A DNA stretch of 35,235 bases. Origin: UBA1014 sp964344035 (lineage in GTDB: Bacteria; SAR324; NAC60-12). Below, one piece after another: positions 1 to 8,153 of the stretch (its first letter is position 1; every line of letters begins with the position of its first letter). The notes under the pieces were generated by a model that saw only the letters and a program-made list of their open reading frames with translations, did no database searches and was not told the origin of the DNA. A program made the position numbers and the translations under genes. Location of the stretch: assembly GCA_964344035.1 (NCBI GenBank), contig CAYFLK010000044.1:1-35235 (forward strand), read 5' to 3'.

Positions 1-837
1 AACATATCTTAGCTGTGTTGCTGGATAATCAACACTTAACTCGAACAGAGCCTTAATTTTTTCCCCAAGTCAGCCCCGGCTATTGCCTGGACTCAGCCGG
101 AAAAATAACGCATTTGTTTGATTTAACCCAGCTATTTCATTAATTTACGTGATCATCATGTTACATATTTTGACAAGGTACTTGCAGCATCAGTTCCTTA
201 ACTGTGATTACGGATGATTAAAGGAGTTTGTCCCTTGAAATCAATAACTTGAGCGAAGAAATGTTTATTTGTGAAATAACCGGGTTAACAGCATTTTGCA
301 AAGCCTTTTTGTGCGCCGCCGGAACCGCTTTACAATGGTCTCGCCGTGTGGGAAAGAAGACTTCGGAGTTGACTGTTTCCGGATCGTGTTTTTTTATTGA
401 ATGGTATTTTTTTAAATGTTCCGGGGGACATGTTAAAGGCTGAAGGCCGTTGCCGGGAGTTAACTCCAAAGGCTATGTTATAGCAAAATGTAGTTTCTGA
501 TTACGGCTCCAGAAATCGGTTTGTAGGGGCGGACCGCCGAGTTCGCCCAGGGCAGGCACGGGGGCCTGCCCCTACGAACTGGAACGGAGTCAACAATGTA
601 ATTGTAGGGGCGGACCTGCGTGTCCGCCCGAGGGTTCCCTGGGAATACGGACAGCCCCCGGTGATTCGGGGGTTAAAAAGACGAACAACCATTTCCCCCC
701 GGATGAATCCAGGGGCTGATCTCAAAACCATGAGCCAAAGAGCAATGGGTAGGATGCAAGATCAACGCATGGAAAATGACTATCCGGTTTTTTATTCATG
801 TTAATGAACAAGGCGACAAAGCAATGAAGGGAAGAGG
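1..837. other. Gene-free left flank
   Basis: I see no gene here that I can support. The first 500 bases are AT-rich with no recognisable product. A 71-codon open frame at 228-443 begins with TTG only one base after a GGAG sequence, which is too close for normal initiation, and its product resembles nothing I know. From about 521 to 680 the region turns GC-rich and holds dispersed repeat units, listed separately. The last 100 bases lead into the nucleoside hydrolase. A purine-rich stretch (GAAGGGAAGAGG) directly precedes its start codon. Confidence 0.6.
521..680. repeat. Cluster of GC-rich palindromic dispersed repeats
   Basis: Two direct units beginning TTGTAGGGGCGGACC sit at about 523-550 and 602-630. 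An inverted copy of the same core (GCCTGCCCCTACGAAC) lies between them at about 566-581. Each unit is itself a near-palindrome (GGGCGGAC... GTCCGCCC). A further hairpin, CCCCCG-GTGATT-CGGGGG, follows at about 655-672. It has no T-tract, so I do not call it a terminator. Arrangement and composition match REP/BIME-like intergenic elements found in many copies per genome. Copy number elsewhere in this genome cannot be seen from the window. Confidence 0.75.
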
Positions 838-1782
838 ATGAAACTGCTGCTGGATGTAGACACGGGAATCGACGACGCGCTGGCGCAGATATACCTCGCA
901 GATGCGGCGCGCAGGGGAGAAGTGGAACTGCTCGGTGCAACCACCGTCGCGGGTAACGTGGGAGTCGCACGCACCACGCGCAACACGCTGAAAATCTGGG
1001 AGATGCTGGGGCTGGAAATACCGGTCGCCGCCGGGGCGGAACGTCCATTGACGGCCGACCTCTGCACCGCGCCTTTTGTCCACGGGGATGACGGGCTCGG
1101 CAACACCGGACTCGCTGCACCGAAGTCCAGGCCGCTCCCGGAACATGCCGCCGATTTCCTCATTCGAGTGAGCCGTGAACATGCAGGGGAGCTGACGCTG
1201 CTCACCACCGCGCCGCTGACCAATGTCGCGCTGGCACTGCTGCGCGACCCCGGACTCGCCGGCAGGCTGGCGCGGGTGGTGACCATGGGCGGGGCGGTGT
1301 TCGGCGGAAACGTCTCCGCGGTCGCCGAAGCAAACATCGCCAACGACCCGGAAGCCGCGCGCATCGTCATGCGTTCCGGCGCTAACCTGACGATGATCGG
1401 GCTCGACGTCACCCACCGGGTTTACCTCGAAGAAAATGACCTCAAACCGCTGACCGCCCTGGACAACGAACGCGCTGATTTTCTGCTGCGCATCATCCGC
1501 TTTATCGTGGAGGCATACCACCGCCTCAGCGGACAGCGGCGGTGCGTGCTCCACGACCCCCTCGCCGCGGCGGTCGCGCTCGATCCCACGCTGGTGAGCA
1601 CCGAACTGTGCCACGTCGATGTAGAGCTGCGGGGAGAACTGACCCGCGGGATGACGGTGGTGGACCGCCGCGGCCGTGAACCCCTCGGCGAACCGAACGT
1701 CCGCGTCGCCCTCGCGGTCGATGCCCCCCGCTTCAAAAAACGATTCATCGAGACGCTTCTCGCCTGGGCGCGGGGGAATTGA
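838..1782 (+). CDS. Inosine/uridine-preferring nucleoside hydrolase family protein
   Basis: The 314-residue protein is a member of the nucleoside hydrolase (IunH/RihA) family, which splits the N-glycosidic bond of ribonucleosides to give free base and ribose in the cytoplasm. The N-terminal calcium-binding aspartate cluster is intact (D6, D8, D12, D13 in DVDTGIDDA). The NIANDPEAA motif follows at mid-protein, and the C-terminal HDPLAAAVALDP segment carries the usual catalytic His/Asp. Length is typical. The ATG at 838 follows GAAGGGAAGAGG closely. It converges with the MFS gene, with one base between the stops. Substrate preference cannot be read from sequence, and nothing ties it to the neighbouring cobalamin genes. 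It might be base salvage or scavenging. Confidence 0.93.
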   Translation: MKLLLDVDTGIDDALAQIYLADAARRGEVELLGATTVAGNVGVARTTRNTLKIWEMLGLEIPVAAGAERPLTADLCTAPFVHGDDGLGNTGLAAPKSRPLPEHAADFLIRVSREHAGELTLLTTAPLTNVALALLRDPGLAGRLARVVTMGGAVFGGNVSAVAEANIANDPEAARIVMRSGANLTMIGLDVTHRVYLEENDLKPLTALDNERADFLLRIIRFIVEAYHRLSGQRRCVLHDPLAAAVALDPTLVSTELCHVDVELRGELTRGMTVVDRRGREPLGEPNVRVALAVDAPRFKKRFIETLLAWARGN

Positions 1783-1783
1783 A

Positions 1784-3008
1784 TTATCCCCGGCCGGATT
1801 TTTTCAGCCGCATCCGGGACACCACATACCACAACAGCCCGAGGACCTGCAGCACGGCGAGGCTGCCCAGCGCCGCGCCGTATCCTTCCGGATCGTACCC
1901 GGTCGCGGTAGTGGGCCAGAGGTTTATGATCTCGCCCAATCCCCACTGGATGGAAAACGCGCTGGCGAAAACGAACAGGTTGAGGCAGGTGTTCACGCGA
2001 CCGCTCAGTTCCGCGGGAAACGCCTGCGTGAGCCCGGCGTAGGGCAGGATGCCCGCGGTGGCAAAGAAACTGAAGGCGAGCATCAAAAGCATCGGCTGTG
2101 CGGACCATCCGGATGCCATCACCAGCTGCAGCGCGATATACACCGTCATCGCCAGCGCCCCGAAGGTTGTGGGGTGGATTTTCCACAAGCGCTGGACCCG
2201 TCCGCTGATCGCGCCGAGCATGAAAAACCCCGCCATCATCGCCACCATCATCCACAACAGGTGCTGCGCCGCCTCCGCGGGGTTAAGCCCGGCCACGTCG
2301 CGCAGCCACGGCTTGGCCCACAACCCCTGGATCGACAATTGCGCGCCCTGCGAAAACATGCGGGGCGATGCTCCAGAAAACCGGGCTGAAGGCAACTTTC
2401 TTCAACCCCGCCAGCTGTTCCCGCAGTGAACCCGAATGCCCGTCAGCCTGCCGTTCCGGGTGCACAAGCCACAGCAACGCTGAGGCGGCGACAGTCATGG
2501 CGGAGAGGAGCAGGAACACACCGCGCCAGTCGGTCAGTTCCAGCGCCTGCTGCAGCGGCACTGTCGCGGAGAGTGCGCCGAGTCCACCGGCGACCATCTG
2601 CAACCCGTTCATCAGCGGCAGCCTCTGCGGAGGAAACCAAAGCACAAAAGCCTTGAACGCCGCCATCAGGCACGCCGAAACCCCGAAGCCGATCAGCAGC
2701 CTGCCGATTATCAACCCCGCCAGTGAATCCGCGCGGGAAAAAACGAAGGCCCCGAGGGCGGCAAAAAGCAGCAGCGCCGATTCCGTACGGCGCGGACCAA
2801 AGCGGTCGAGAAGCAATCCCAGCGGCAGTTGAAACGCGGCGAACGAGATGAAATACACACTTGTCAGCAGTCCCAGCGAAGCCGCGCTGATTCCCAGCTC
2901 CCGCACCAGGTCCTGCTCGATTATGGCGTTTACGTTACGGAAGAAATAGGAAATGAAATACCCGAACGCGAAGGGAAGGAACACCCGGGCAAACTGCTGC
3001 GGCGACAT
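1784..3008 (-). pseudogene. MFS transporter, interrupted by one frameshift
   Basis: Two overlapping frames together encode one roughly 407-residue major facilitator superfamily transporter. The N-terminal part (3008 to about 2360) starts MSPQQFARVFLPFAFGYFIS and has the classic loop 2-3 motif LLLDRFGPRR followed by helices to TM6. The C-terminal part (about 2365 to 1784) continues from FSQGAQLSIQGLW through the remaining helices. The frames switch near 2355-2365. One extra base there would join SIAP to RMFSQGA smoothly, so a single-base loss explains it. With unresolved bases elsewhere in the scaffold, sequence error is as likely as a true pseudogene. It is the last gene of the cobO/cobQ run, 36 bases after cobO, so a role in corrinoid or cobalt traffic is possible but is position-based inference only. 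Confidence 0.8.
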
Positions 3009-3044
3009 CCTGCGGGAAGATACGAGGAAGTGTGGGGAAACGGA

Positions 3045-3656
3045 TCAGAATTCGATGCCGACGCGGGCGCGTATCCCCTTGTCGAAATGGTGCTTGACCT
3101 TGCGCATCTCCGTCACCAGGTCCGCACGCTCGATCAGTTCCTCGCGCGCGTAACGTCCGGTGAAGACCAGTTCCACCCGGGCGGGACGGTCATCGACGAT
3201 GGCGATAGCTTTTTCCAGCGGAATCAGCCCGCGGTGGATGCAGTAGTTGATCTCATCCGCAATCACCAGGTCGTATGTCCCGGATTTCACCAGGGAATGC
3301 AATTCGTCCATCTCCGGCTGCATCTTCTCCTTCATCGCCTCCACGTCCTCGGGGACCGTCTTGCTCACGCACAACGCCCAGTAGTGGGGGACGTTGCGGA
3401 AGGTGAGGTTGGGATGAAACCCCCGCGGGCAGAGTTTCAGCTCCCCCGTTTTCCAGCGCGGTTTGAGCATGCGCACATAATAAACCCGCATCCCCGAACC
3501 CAGCGCACGCAACATCAACCCCAGCGAGGCGGTGCTCTTGCCCTTGCCTTCCCCGGTATATATCTGAAACGCGCCCTGCTTGATTTTCGGGCGTTTCGGG
3601 ATTGTCAGACCCTGCGCTGTTTCGGTGGTTTCAAAGTCGATAGCCGTGTTTGTCAT
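3045..3656 (-). CDS. cobO: Cob(I)yrinic acid a,c-diamide adenosyltransferase (CobO/BtuR type)
   Basis: It transfers the 5'-deoxyadenosyl group of ATP to the cobalt of reduced corrinoids, giving the upper ligand of coenzyme B12. The 203-residue protein has the family P-loop GEGKGKST at residues 35-42, the VIADEINYC Walker-B-like segment, and the conserved tail FTGR...LIERADLVTEM...KHHFDKGIRARVGIEF, which ends exactly as the family does. The first 25 residues are a variable leader. It lies 53 bases downstream of cobQ on the same strand and is very likely cotranscribed. A structurally unrelated PduO-type adenosyltransferase is encoded at 15680-16312, so the organism has two solutions for this step. 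Confidence 0.95.
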   Translation of the reverse strand: MTNTAIDFETTETAQGLTIPKRPKIKQGAFQIYTGEGKGKSTASLGLMLRALGSGMRVYYVRMLKPRWKTGELKLCPRGFHPNLTFRNVPHYWALCVSKTVPEDVEAMKEKMQPEMDELHSLVKSGTYDLVIADEINYCIHRGLIPLEKAIAIVDDRPARVELVFTGRYAREELIERADLVTEMRKVKHHFDKGIRARVGIEF

Positions 3657-3709
3657 GTCTTATTATTACTCCTGGTTAAATGTATCACATCCGCGTCGCA
3701 AAATCCGCG

Positions 3710-5152
3710 TCAAATCCCCAGCACCCGGTCTACGTCGCAGTGTTCTCCGAGAAACCGCGCCAATTCGTCAAGCTCACGTTCACGGATTTCGCGGAAGGAA
3801 TCGGGGACGGCAAACTCTTCCCGGCTGACCAGCGCCAGCAGCCTGCGCATCACCTCCGGGCTTTCCAGCATCCCGTGCAGGTATGTGCCAAGCACCCTTT
3901 TTTCATGGTCAATCACGCCGAGGGTTTCGTTTTCCAGGACAAACGGCCCGGGAGGATCGGCATCCCAGCGTGAACTCCCGAGGTGGATTTCGTACGCGGA
4001 CCAGCTGACCCCCTGGAGCCAACCGCGTCCACAGTACTCCCTGCGCGCCAGCCGCTTGTCGCCGCCCAGGACCGTGGTCATCCGCAACATCCCGAGTGCG
4101 GGTTCGCTGCCCCCGCTTTCCATGCCTCCGGGGTCTTCTACGCACGTGCCGAGCATCTGGAAACCGCCACAAATTCCGAGGACCCAGGTCCTGTCTTGCA
4201 GTCTCAGCAATTCGTCGGCAAAGCCTCGTTCACGGAGAAACCGCAGGTCAAGGATGGTGTTTTTGCTGCCGGGGAGGATAACCAGGTCGGCATTTTTAAG
4301 TTCAACTGGATCACGTATGAAACGGACGCTCACGTCCGGGACCTGTTTCAGCGGATCGTAATCGGTGAAATTCGAAATGTAGGGGAGCCGCACCACTGCC
4401 ACGCTCAGCCTTTCGCCGGGTGCAATGCGCGAGCGCAGGTTCTGCGAATCCTCGTCCTCAAGGTCCAGCTCACGCCACGGGATCACACCCAGCACCGGCA
4501 CGGGAACGTGTTGGGCAAACTGCTCGATACCGGGCTGAAGGAGTGAGACGTCTCCACGGAACTTGTTGATCAGCAGTCCTTTGATCAGGGGCCTGTGCTT
4601 TTCCTGCACCAGGTCATACGTCCCCTTGAGCCACGCGAAGACCCCGCCGCGGTCGATGTCGCCGATCAGCATCACGCGCGCTTGCGCGGATTCGGCCAGG
4701 CGCATGTTGACTATATCGGTGGACTGCAGGTTTATCTCCGCCGGGCTGCCGGCGCCCTCGATGACCACCCAGTCGCATTCCTCCCGCAGCGAATTCAGCG
4801 CGCGGAGGGCGACGCCGAAGTTTACCTCCGCCTGCCGGTAATATTCCCTGGCGCTGAAAACCCCCGCCACCCGGCCCATGCGAATCAGCTGGGAAACCCC
4901 CGGCCCCTGGGGCTTGAGCAAAACCGGGTTCATCCTCGCGTCCGGATCGACCCCGCAGGCAAAGGCCTGCACCATCTGCGCCCGCCCGATTTCCAGGCCG
5001 TCCCCGGTGACCCCGGAGTTGAGAGCCATGTTCTGCGCCTTGAACGGCCTGACCCGGTACCCGCGGCGCTTGAGCAGGCGGCAGAAACCCGCGGCCAGCA
5101 CGCTCTTGCCAACCCCGGAACCTGTGCCCTGGAACATCAGCGTGCGGGGCAT
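3710..5152 (-). CDS. cobQ: Cobyric acid synthase (CobQ/CbiP)
   Basis: It amidates side chains b, d, e and g of adenosylcobyrinic acid a,c-diamide using glutamine and ATP. The 480-residue protein starts at the normal place, with the MxxLMFQGTGSGVGKS nucleotide-binding motif at residues 5-17 and the RPFKAQNMALNS signature at 35-46. The C-terminal class I glutaminase domain has its nucleophile C328 in GICGGFQMLG and a histidine near 426 in GTYLHGMLES. Length and domain order are complete. The space before it (to the DUF4926-like gene) is only 35 bases and contains short AAATC/CAATC-type microrepeats. It precedes cobO in the same run. Confidence 0.97.
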   Translation of the reverse strand: MPRTLMFQGTGSGVGKSVLAAGFCRLLKRRGYRVRPFKAQNMALNSGVTGDGLEIGRAQMVQAFACGVDPDARMNPVLLKPQGPGVSQLIRMGRVAGVFSAREYYRQAEVNFGVALRALNSLREECDWVVIEGAGSPAEINLQSTDIVNMRLAESAQARVMLIGDIDRGGVFAWLKGTYDLVQEKHRPLIKGLLINKFRGDVSLLQPGIEQFAQHVPVPVLGVIPWRELDLEDEDSQNLRSRIAPGERLSVAVVRLPYISNFTDYDPLKQVPDVSVRFIRDPVELKNADLVILPGSKNTILDLRFLRERGFADELLRLQDRTWVLGICGGFQMLGTCVEDPGGMESGGSEPALGMLRMTTVLGGDKRLARREYCGRGWLQGVSWSAYEIHLGSSRWDADPPGPFVLENETLGVIDHEKRVLGTYLHGMLESPEVMRRLLALVSREEFAVPDSFREIRERELDELARFLGEHCDVDRVLGI

Positions 5153-5187
5153 TTTCGGAAAATTTCTGATTGCGGATTTATGATTTT

Positions 5188-5415
5188 TTATGCCGCGATT
5201 GACCGCACATGCAGGATTTCATTTTCAAGCATGGGACGGATATCATCTTCTGTCAGCGTTAATACCGCGACAGTGTTCCCACCCGCGGTCACGAATTCGA
5301 CTTCAAAAGCGGCGCCATTCGGATATCGATGCACGACTGCCCCAACATCCCCGTTTGAGAGGTTATGCTCTTTCAAATCGTGGTTTAAAACCACTGGTTG
5401 CAATTCATCGATCAT
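5188..5415 (-). CDS. DUF4926-like small protein
   Basis: The 75-residue protein has the pattern of DUF4926: an N-terminal LKEHNLSNGDVGAVVH turn, then YPNGAAFEVEFVTAGGNTVAVLTLTEDDIRP, a small beta-barrel-like sequence. Function is unknown. From memory, this family is repeatedly found directly after a DUF6883 gene, and that is the arrangement here: its ATG is 15 bases downstream of the DUF6883-like stop, with GAGGT just upstream. The pair interrupts an otherwise metabolic run between cysK and cobQ. A toxin-antitoxin-like role has been guessed for such pairs, but nothing in this sequence proves it. Confidence 0.8.
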   Translation of the reverse strand: MIDELQPVVLNHDLKEHNLSNGDVGAVVHRYPNGAAFEVEFVTAGGNTVAVLTLTEDDIRPMLENEILHVRSIAA

Positions 5416-5430
5416 CGGGACCTCGAGCAG

Positions 5431-5763
5431 TTACAAAGGATAGGCTGTCCCCAGCCGGGGATAAGATTGGCCGGTTTCTACAATCCAAATGCTTCGGATT
5501 TGGATAATTTCCCCTTGAGGTGAATGAATCACCCCATCAACTACGTATTTGACGCCGTGCGGGGTGGAAACGACTGAGCTTGTATTACCTGTTTGTGCTA
5601 AATGTAACAATTCCGCTTCCAACTTTGAAGCGTCAGACACTTCAAATCCGGCATTCTGAAAAAAAAGGGCTTTTGATTGCCCGACAGGATGAGAGTCATT
5701 AAACAAATAATTCCGCAGTTTATTTCCCGCTACAACCGCATTTTTACTGCCGGGGAGCTTCAT
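5431..5763 (-). CDS. DUF6883-like small protein
   Basis: The 110-residue protein starts at the ATG at 5763 (MKLPGSKNAVVAGNKLRNYL). A longer in-frame extension runs back to 5997 inside cysK and is not credible. Seen features are the PGSKNAVV...KLRNYLFND...HPVGQSKALFFQ... opening and a C-terminal strand-rich half, VVSTPHGVKYVVDG...SIWIVETG, which match the DUF6883 pattern as I remember it. Function is unestablished. It begins four bases after the cysK stop and is followed by the DUF4926-like gene, so both ride on the cysK transcript. Confidence 0.8.
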   Translation of the reverse strand: MKLPGSKNAVVAGNKLRNYLFNDSHPVGQSKALFFQNAGFEVSDASKLEAELLHLAQTGNTSSVVSTPHGVKYVVDGVIHSPQGEIIQIRSIWIVETGQSYPRLGTAYPL

Positions 5764-5767
5764 CCCA

Positions 5768-6766
5768 TCACTCCAGCCACCTCGGAACGGGGAGTTTCTT
5801 TTCCCGCAGGAAGTCCGGATTAAACATCTTCGACTGGTAGCGGATGCCGGAATCGGCGAGGATGGTGACGATTGTTTTTCCCGGACCAAGTTCCCGGGCC
5901 AGGCGGATGGCCCCGGCGACGTTGATCCCGGAAGAACCTCCGAGGCACAGCCCTTCATCTTCAAGCAGGGCAAAACAGATCGGCAGGGCTTCTTCATCGG
6001 AAATCTGAAAGGCCCGGTCCACCGGGGCGTTTTCCAGGTTAGCGGTGATCCGTCCCTGTCCGATGCCCTCGGTGATGGAGTCGCCCCACGAAGACAGTTC
6101 CCCGGTGGAGTAATACGAATACAAGGCCGCGCCCATGGGGTCCGCGAGTCCGATGACGATTCTCGGGTTGCGTTCCTTGAGGGCCATCCCGGTGCCGGCG
6201 AGGGTCCCGCCGGTCCCCACCGCGCAAATGAACCCGTCTACGGTCCCATTTGTCTGTTCCCAGATTTCCGGCCCGGTGGTTTCGAAGTGCCCGCTGCGGT
6301 TGGCGACATTGTCGAACTGGTTGGCCCAGACCACTCCGTTCGGTTCCGTCCGAGCCAGTTCCTCGGCAAGTCTGCCGGAGTATTTAACGTAATTGTTCGG
6401 GTCCCGGTATGGTACGGCAGGCACTTCACGCAGATCTGCCCCGCACAAACGCAGCATGTCTTTCTTTTCCCTGCTCTGTGTCTCCGGGATGACGATCACA
6501 GTGCGGTATCCACGTGCGTTGCCGACAAGGGCCAGGCCGATGCCGGTGTTGCCGGCGGTCCCCTCGACGATCACTCCCCCGGGCTTCAGCATGCCCCGTT
6601 CCTCTGCATCGAGGATGATCGCCCTGGCCGCGCGGTCCTTTACCGAACCGCCAGGGTTCATGAATTCCGCCTTGCCGAGGATGGTGCAGCCGGTTTGCTC
6701 AGAAGCCTTGCGCAGCCTGATCAGGGGGGTGTTGCCGACTGCTTCCAGAAAATCGTTGCGAATCAT
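5768..6766 (-). CDS. cysK: Cysteine synthase A (O-acetylserine sulfhydrylase)
   Basis: A PLP enzyme that makes cysteine from O-acetylserine and sulfide. The 332-residue protein has the PLP lysine K43 in NPGGSVKDR, the substrate loop GTAGNTG at 69-75, the phosphate-binding GTGGTLAG segment near residue 180 and a C-terminal SGIRY motif. Length is typical for CysK. It sits inside the long minus-strand cobalamin run, separated from cbtA by a 195-base repeat-bearing spacer, so it may have its own promoter. Cysteine synthesis has no direct step in B12 assembly. A cystathionine beta-synthase-like activity is the main alternative. Confidence 0.93.
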   Translation of the reverse strand: MIRNDFLEAVGNTPLIRLRKASEQTGCTILGKAEFMNPGGSVKDRAARAIILDAEERGMLKPGGVIVEGTAGNTGIGLALVGNARGYRTVIVIPETQSREKKDMLRLCGADLREVPAVPYRDPNNYVKYSGRLAEELARTEPNGVVWANQFDNVANRSGHFETTGPEIWEQTNGTVDGFICAVGTGGTLAGTGMALKERNPRIVIGLADPMGAALYSYYSTGELSSWGDSITEGIGQGRITANLENAPVDRAFQISDEEALPICFALLEDEGLCLGGSSGINVAGAIRLARELGPGKTIVTILADSGIRYQSKMFNPDFLREKKLPVPRWLE

Positions 6767-6810
6767 GGCCGGTTCACTTTTTTTGTTGATTGCGATTATT
6801 CAATTCGGCT

Positions 6811-6945
6811 CTCTCATTTGTCATTCCGTGCGAAGTGAAACCAAGACACCGAATCCAGGCTTGTCCCCGTGGAAACGGGGAACCAACTGATTATACGATT
6901 GGATTCCCGCTGCCCTGGATTCCCGCTTCCGCGGGAATGACAGCA
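6811..6945. repeat. Palindromic intergenic repeat between cbtA and cysK
   Basis: The spacer holds a stack of inverted repeats: TCCCCGT-GGAA-ACGGGGA at 6864-6881, then GGATTCCCGCTGCCCTGGATTC and CCCGCTTCCGCGGGAATGACA between about 6901 and 6942. The same GTCATTCC string recurs at about 6819-6827 facing the other way, so the whole block is bounded by inverted GTCATTCC/GGAATGAC ends. This is the layout of a very common kind of dispersed palindromic element. No T-tract follows on the minus strand, so transcription stopping here is possible but not shown. Confidence 0.7.
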
Positions 6946-6961
6946 AAACCGGGCGCTGTTT

Positions 6962-7675
6962 TCAGGCAGGCGCTGTTTCCGCCGTATTAACCGAAAGGCC
7001 CAGTTTGCGGTAGAAATAACCTGAAACACCCCCCAGCACCATCCAGAAGAAGGCCGAGGTAACCAGGGAGGCGATGGCAAACTGTGCCGACAGTTCGGCA
7101 GGGACATTGCTCTCCAGCACATGCGGATGCGGCGCCCCGACGACATGCGGGGCGGCAAACAGCGCCACAGCCAAAATTTTGGGCAGAACCGTCCTGGTTT
7201 CGGTTAACAGGGCGATGCCTACCGCGGTCGCAATGACGGCGCCAATCCACCATGCCTGGCGAAACTTCAGCGCGGCCGCGGTCATCCCCGGCAGTTCCGG
7301 GGGCAGTCCCAACGCCGGTGCAGCCGAAAACACCACGAAACCCGCAAGACCCCAAAGCAGGCCCGAATTCAGGTCCACCGGTTTCCCGCGCAGCAGATAC
7401 ACGGCAACCAGCAGCAGGCTGAAGGCGATACCGGTGATAATGTTGGATACGGTGGTGTAAAAGGTCCGTTCCGCCCCGTCTTCAGGGGCCCAGGCCTGTG
7501 TGGAATGTTCATGTGCGGACCCGGAATGCTCATGCGCTGCCCCAGAGTTTTCACTGATTTCATACGATTCCGCCTGAATTATGAGCGGAGTCACCTTCAG
7601 CATCTGCGCACCGGTGACAAACAGTCCGGCGACAAAACCCGTCAGCAGGACCGTGGTCAGGGCTTTTGAAAACAT
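6962..7675 (-). CDS. cbtA: Cobalt transporter subunit CbtA
   Basis: The 237-residue polytopic membrane protein is CbtA, predicted in the B12 literature as a cobalt transporter because it is regulated by B12 riboswitches. It opens MFSKALTTVLLTGFVAGLFVTGAQM, a hydrophobic first helix, and has at least four later hydrophobic stretches and the family's FRQAWW and HPHV motifs. A histidine-rich loop (HEHSGSAHEHS, about residues 46-56) lies after the first helix and could bind metal. I start at the ATG at 7675. The open frame extends upstream through cbtB in a wrong frame. It follows cbtB directly by 22 bases. Confidence 0.92.
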   Translation of the reverse strand: MFSKALTTVLLTGFVAGLFVTGAQMLKVTPLIIQAESYEISENSGAAHEHSGSAHEHSTQAWAPEDGAERTFYTTVSNIITGIAFSLLLVAVYLLRGKPVDLNSGLLWGLAGFVVFSAAPALGLPPELPGMTAAALKFRQAWWIGAVIATAVGIALLTETRTVLPKILAVALFAAPHVVGAPHPHVLESNVPAELSAQFAIASLVTSAFFWMVLGGVSGYFYRKLGLSVNTAETAPA

Positions 7676-7697
7676 GTGCGTTTTCCGTCCGCGCCGG

Positions 7698-7891
7698 TCA
7701 GTGGCAGGGGAAAGTGAAGGCGTGCCGTGTGTCATGCGCAGCGTTGTGCAGCACGTCGCCCGAACCCTGAGCGAATCCGGCCGTGTACAACAGCGCGATG
7801 CCCGCGAAGAACAGCAGCAAAGCGNNNNNNNNNNCCGCCGTGCGGAAACACCCGCTCCGACAGCAACCGGGGCATGAGTCTGGGTTGTCAT
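7698..7891 (-). CDS. cbtB: Cobalt transporter subunit CbtB, interrupted by an assembly gap
   Basis: CbtB is the small one-helix partner of CbtA. The N-terminal piece starts MTTQTHAPVAVGAGVSARR at 7891, after a good GAAAGGAAAT ribosome site. The C-terminal piece is ALLLFFAGIALLYTAGFAQ followed by HNAAHDTRHAFTFPCH, the diagnostic CbtB histidine/cysteine tail. Ten undetermined bases at 7825-7834 separate them. The two pieces are out of frame if the gap is exactly ten bases and come into frame if it is 8, 11 or 14, so the gap length is nominal. The gene is probably intact in the organism. A cobalamin riboswitch lies upstream. Confidence 0.9.
7825..7834. other. Scaffold gap (10 N)
   Basis: Ten undetermined bases lie inside cbtB. 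The reading frames on either side agree only if the real gap length leaves remainder 2 when divided by 3, so ten is a placeholder. This marks the sequence as a scaffolded draft. Confidence 0.99.
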
Positions 7892-7914
7892 AGGATTTCC
7901 TTTCAAGTAAACAC

Positions 7915-8095
7915 AATCACGCATCGTCTGAACGATTCTCCCTGCGTGACCTGTAAAAACAGCGGGAGCCACTTAAATGTATTCCGGAACTTAACGCGGA
8001 GACAAGCGGAAACTTCGGTGACAGTCACGATGACAGTTCCCGAATCTCACAGGATTCCCTTATATTCCGATCAAAAACACCATCCGTGTTTGCAT
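7915..8095 (-). promoter_or_regulatory. Cobalamin riboswitch upstream of cbtBA
   Basis: Read on the minus strand, 8095 to 7915 shows GGTGTTTTTGATCGGAATATAAGGGAA, then CCTGTGAGATTCGGGA and ACTGTCATCGTGACTGT (8061-8021). This is the GGTG...AAnnGGGAA...GTGxxAxTCC...CnGTC...CxACTGT order of the B12 riboswitch core. Near the gene, a CAGGTCACGCAGGG stretch and a perfect ATCGT-TCAG-ACGAT hairpin (about 7923-7936) end some 30 bases before the cbtB start and could mask initiation. The canonical B12 box is less clear than in the second riboswitch of this window, so the exact 3' limit is uncertain. CbtAB is a known B12-riboswitch target. Confidence 0.68.
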
Positions 8096-8153
8096 CGAAA
8101 TCCCAGAAGTGCAAAAGCTATAAGACGCCTGTTCAATCGGCAAGCAAAAAACC

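Noticed and set aside
228..443. 71-codon open frame in the left flank
   Set aside because: TTG start only one base after GGAG, no family resemblance, composition like non-coding AT-rich DNA.
655..680. Hairpin CCCCCG...CGGGGG as a transcription terminator
   Set aside because: No T-tract on either strand; fits the surrounding repeat cluster.
796..1614. 272-codon minus-strand frame under the nucleoside hydrolase
   Set aside because: GC-rich shadow frame; the plus-strand gene has full family motifs.
2829..4361. 510-codon open frame on the plus strand
   Set aside because: Antisense to the MFS gene, cobO and cobQ, which have clear family motifs; the product is low in hydrophobic structure and resembles nothing.
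6861..6885. Terminator between cbtA and cysK
   Set aside because: Stable hairpin but no T-run on the minus strand; it belongs to the palindromic repeat block.
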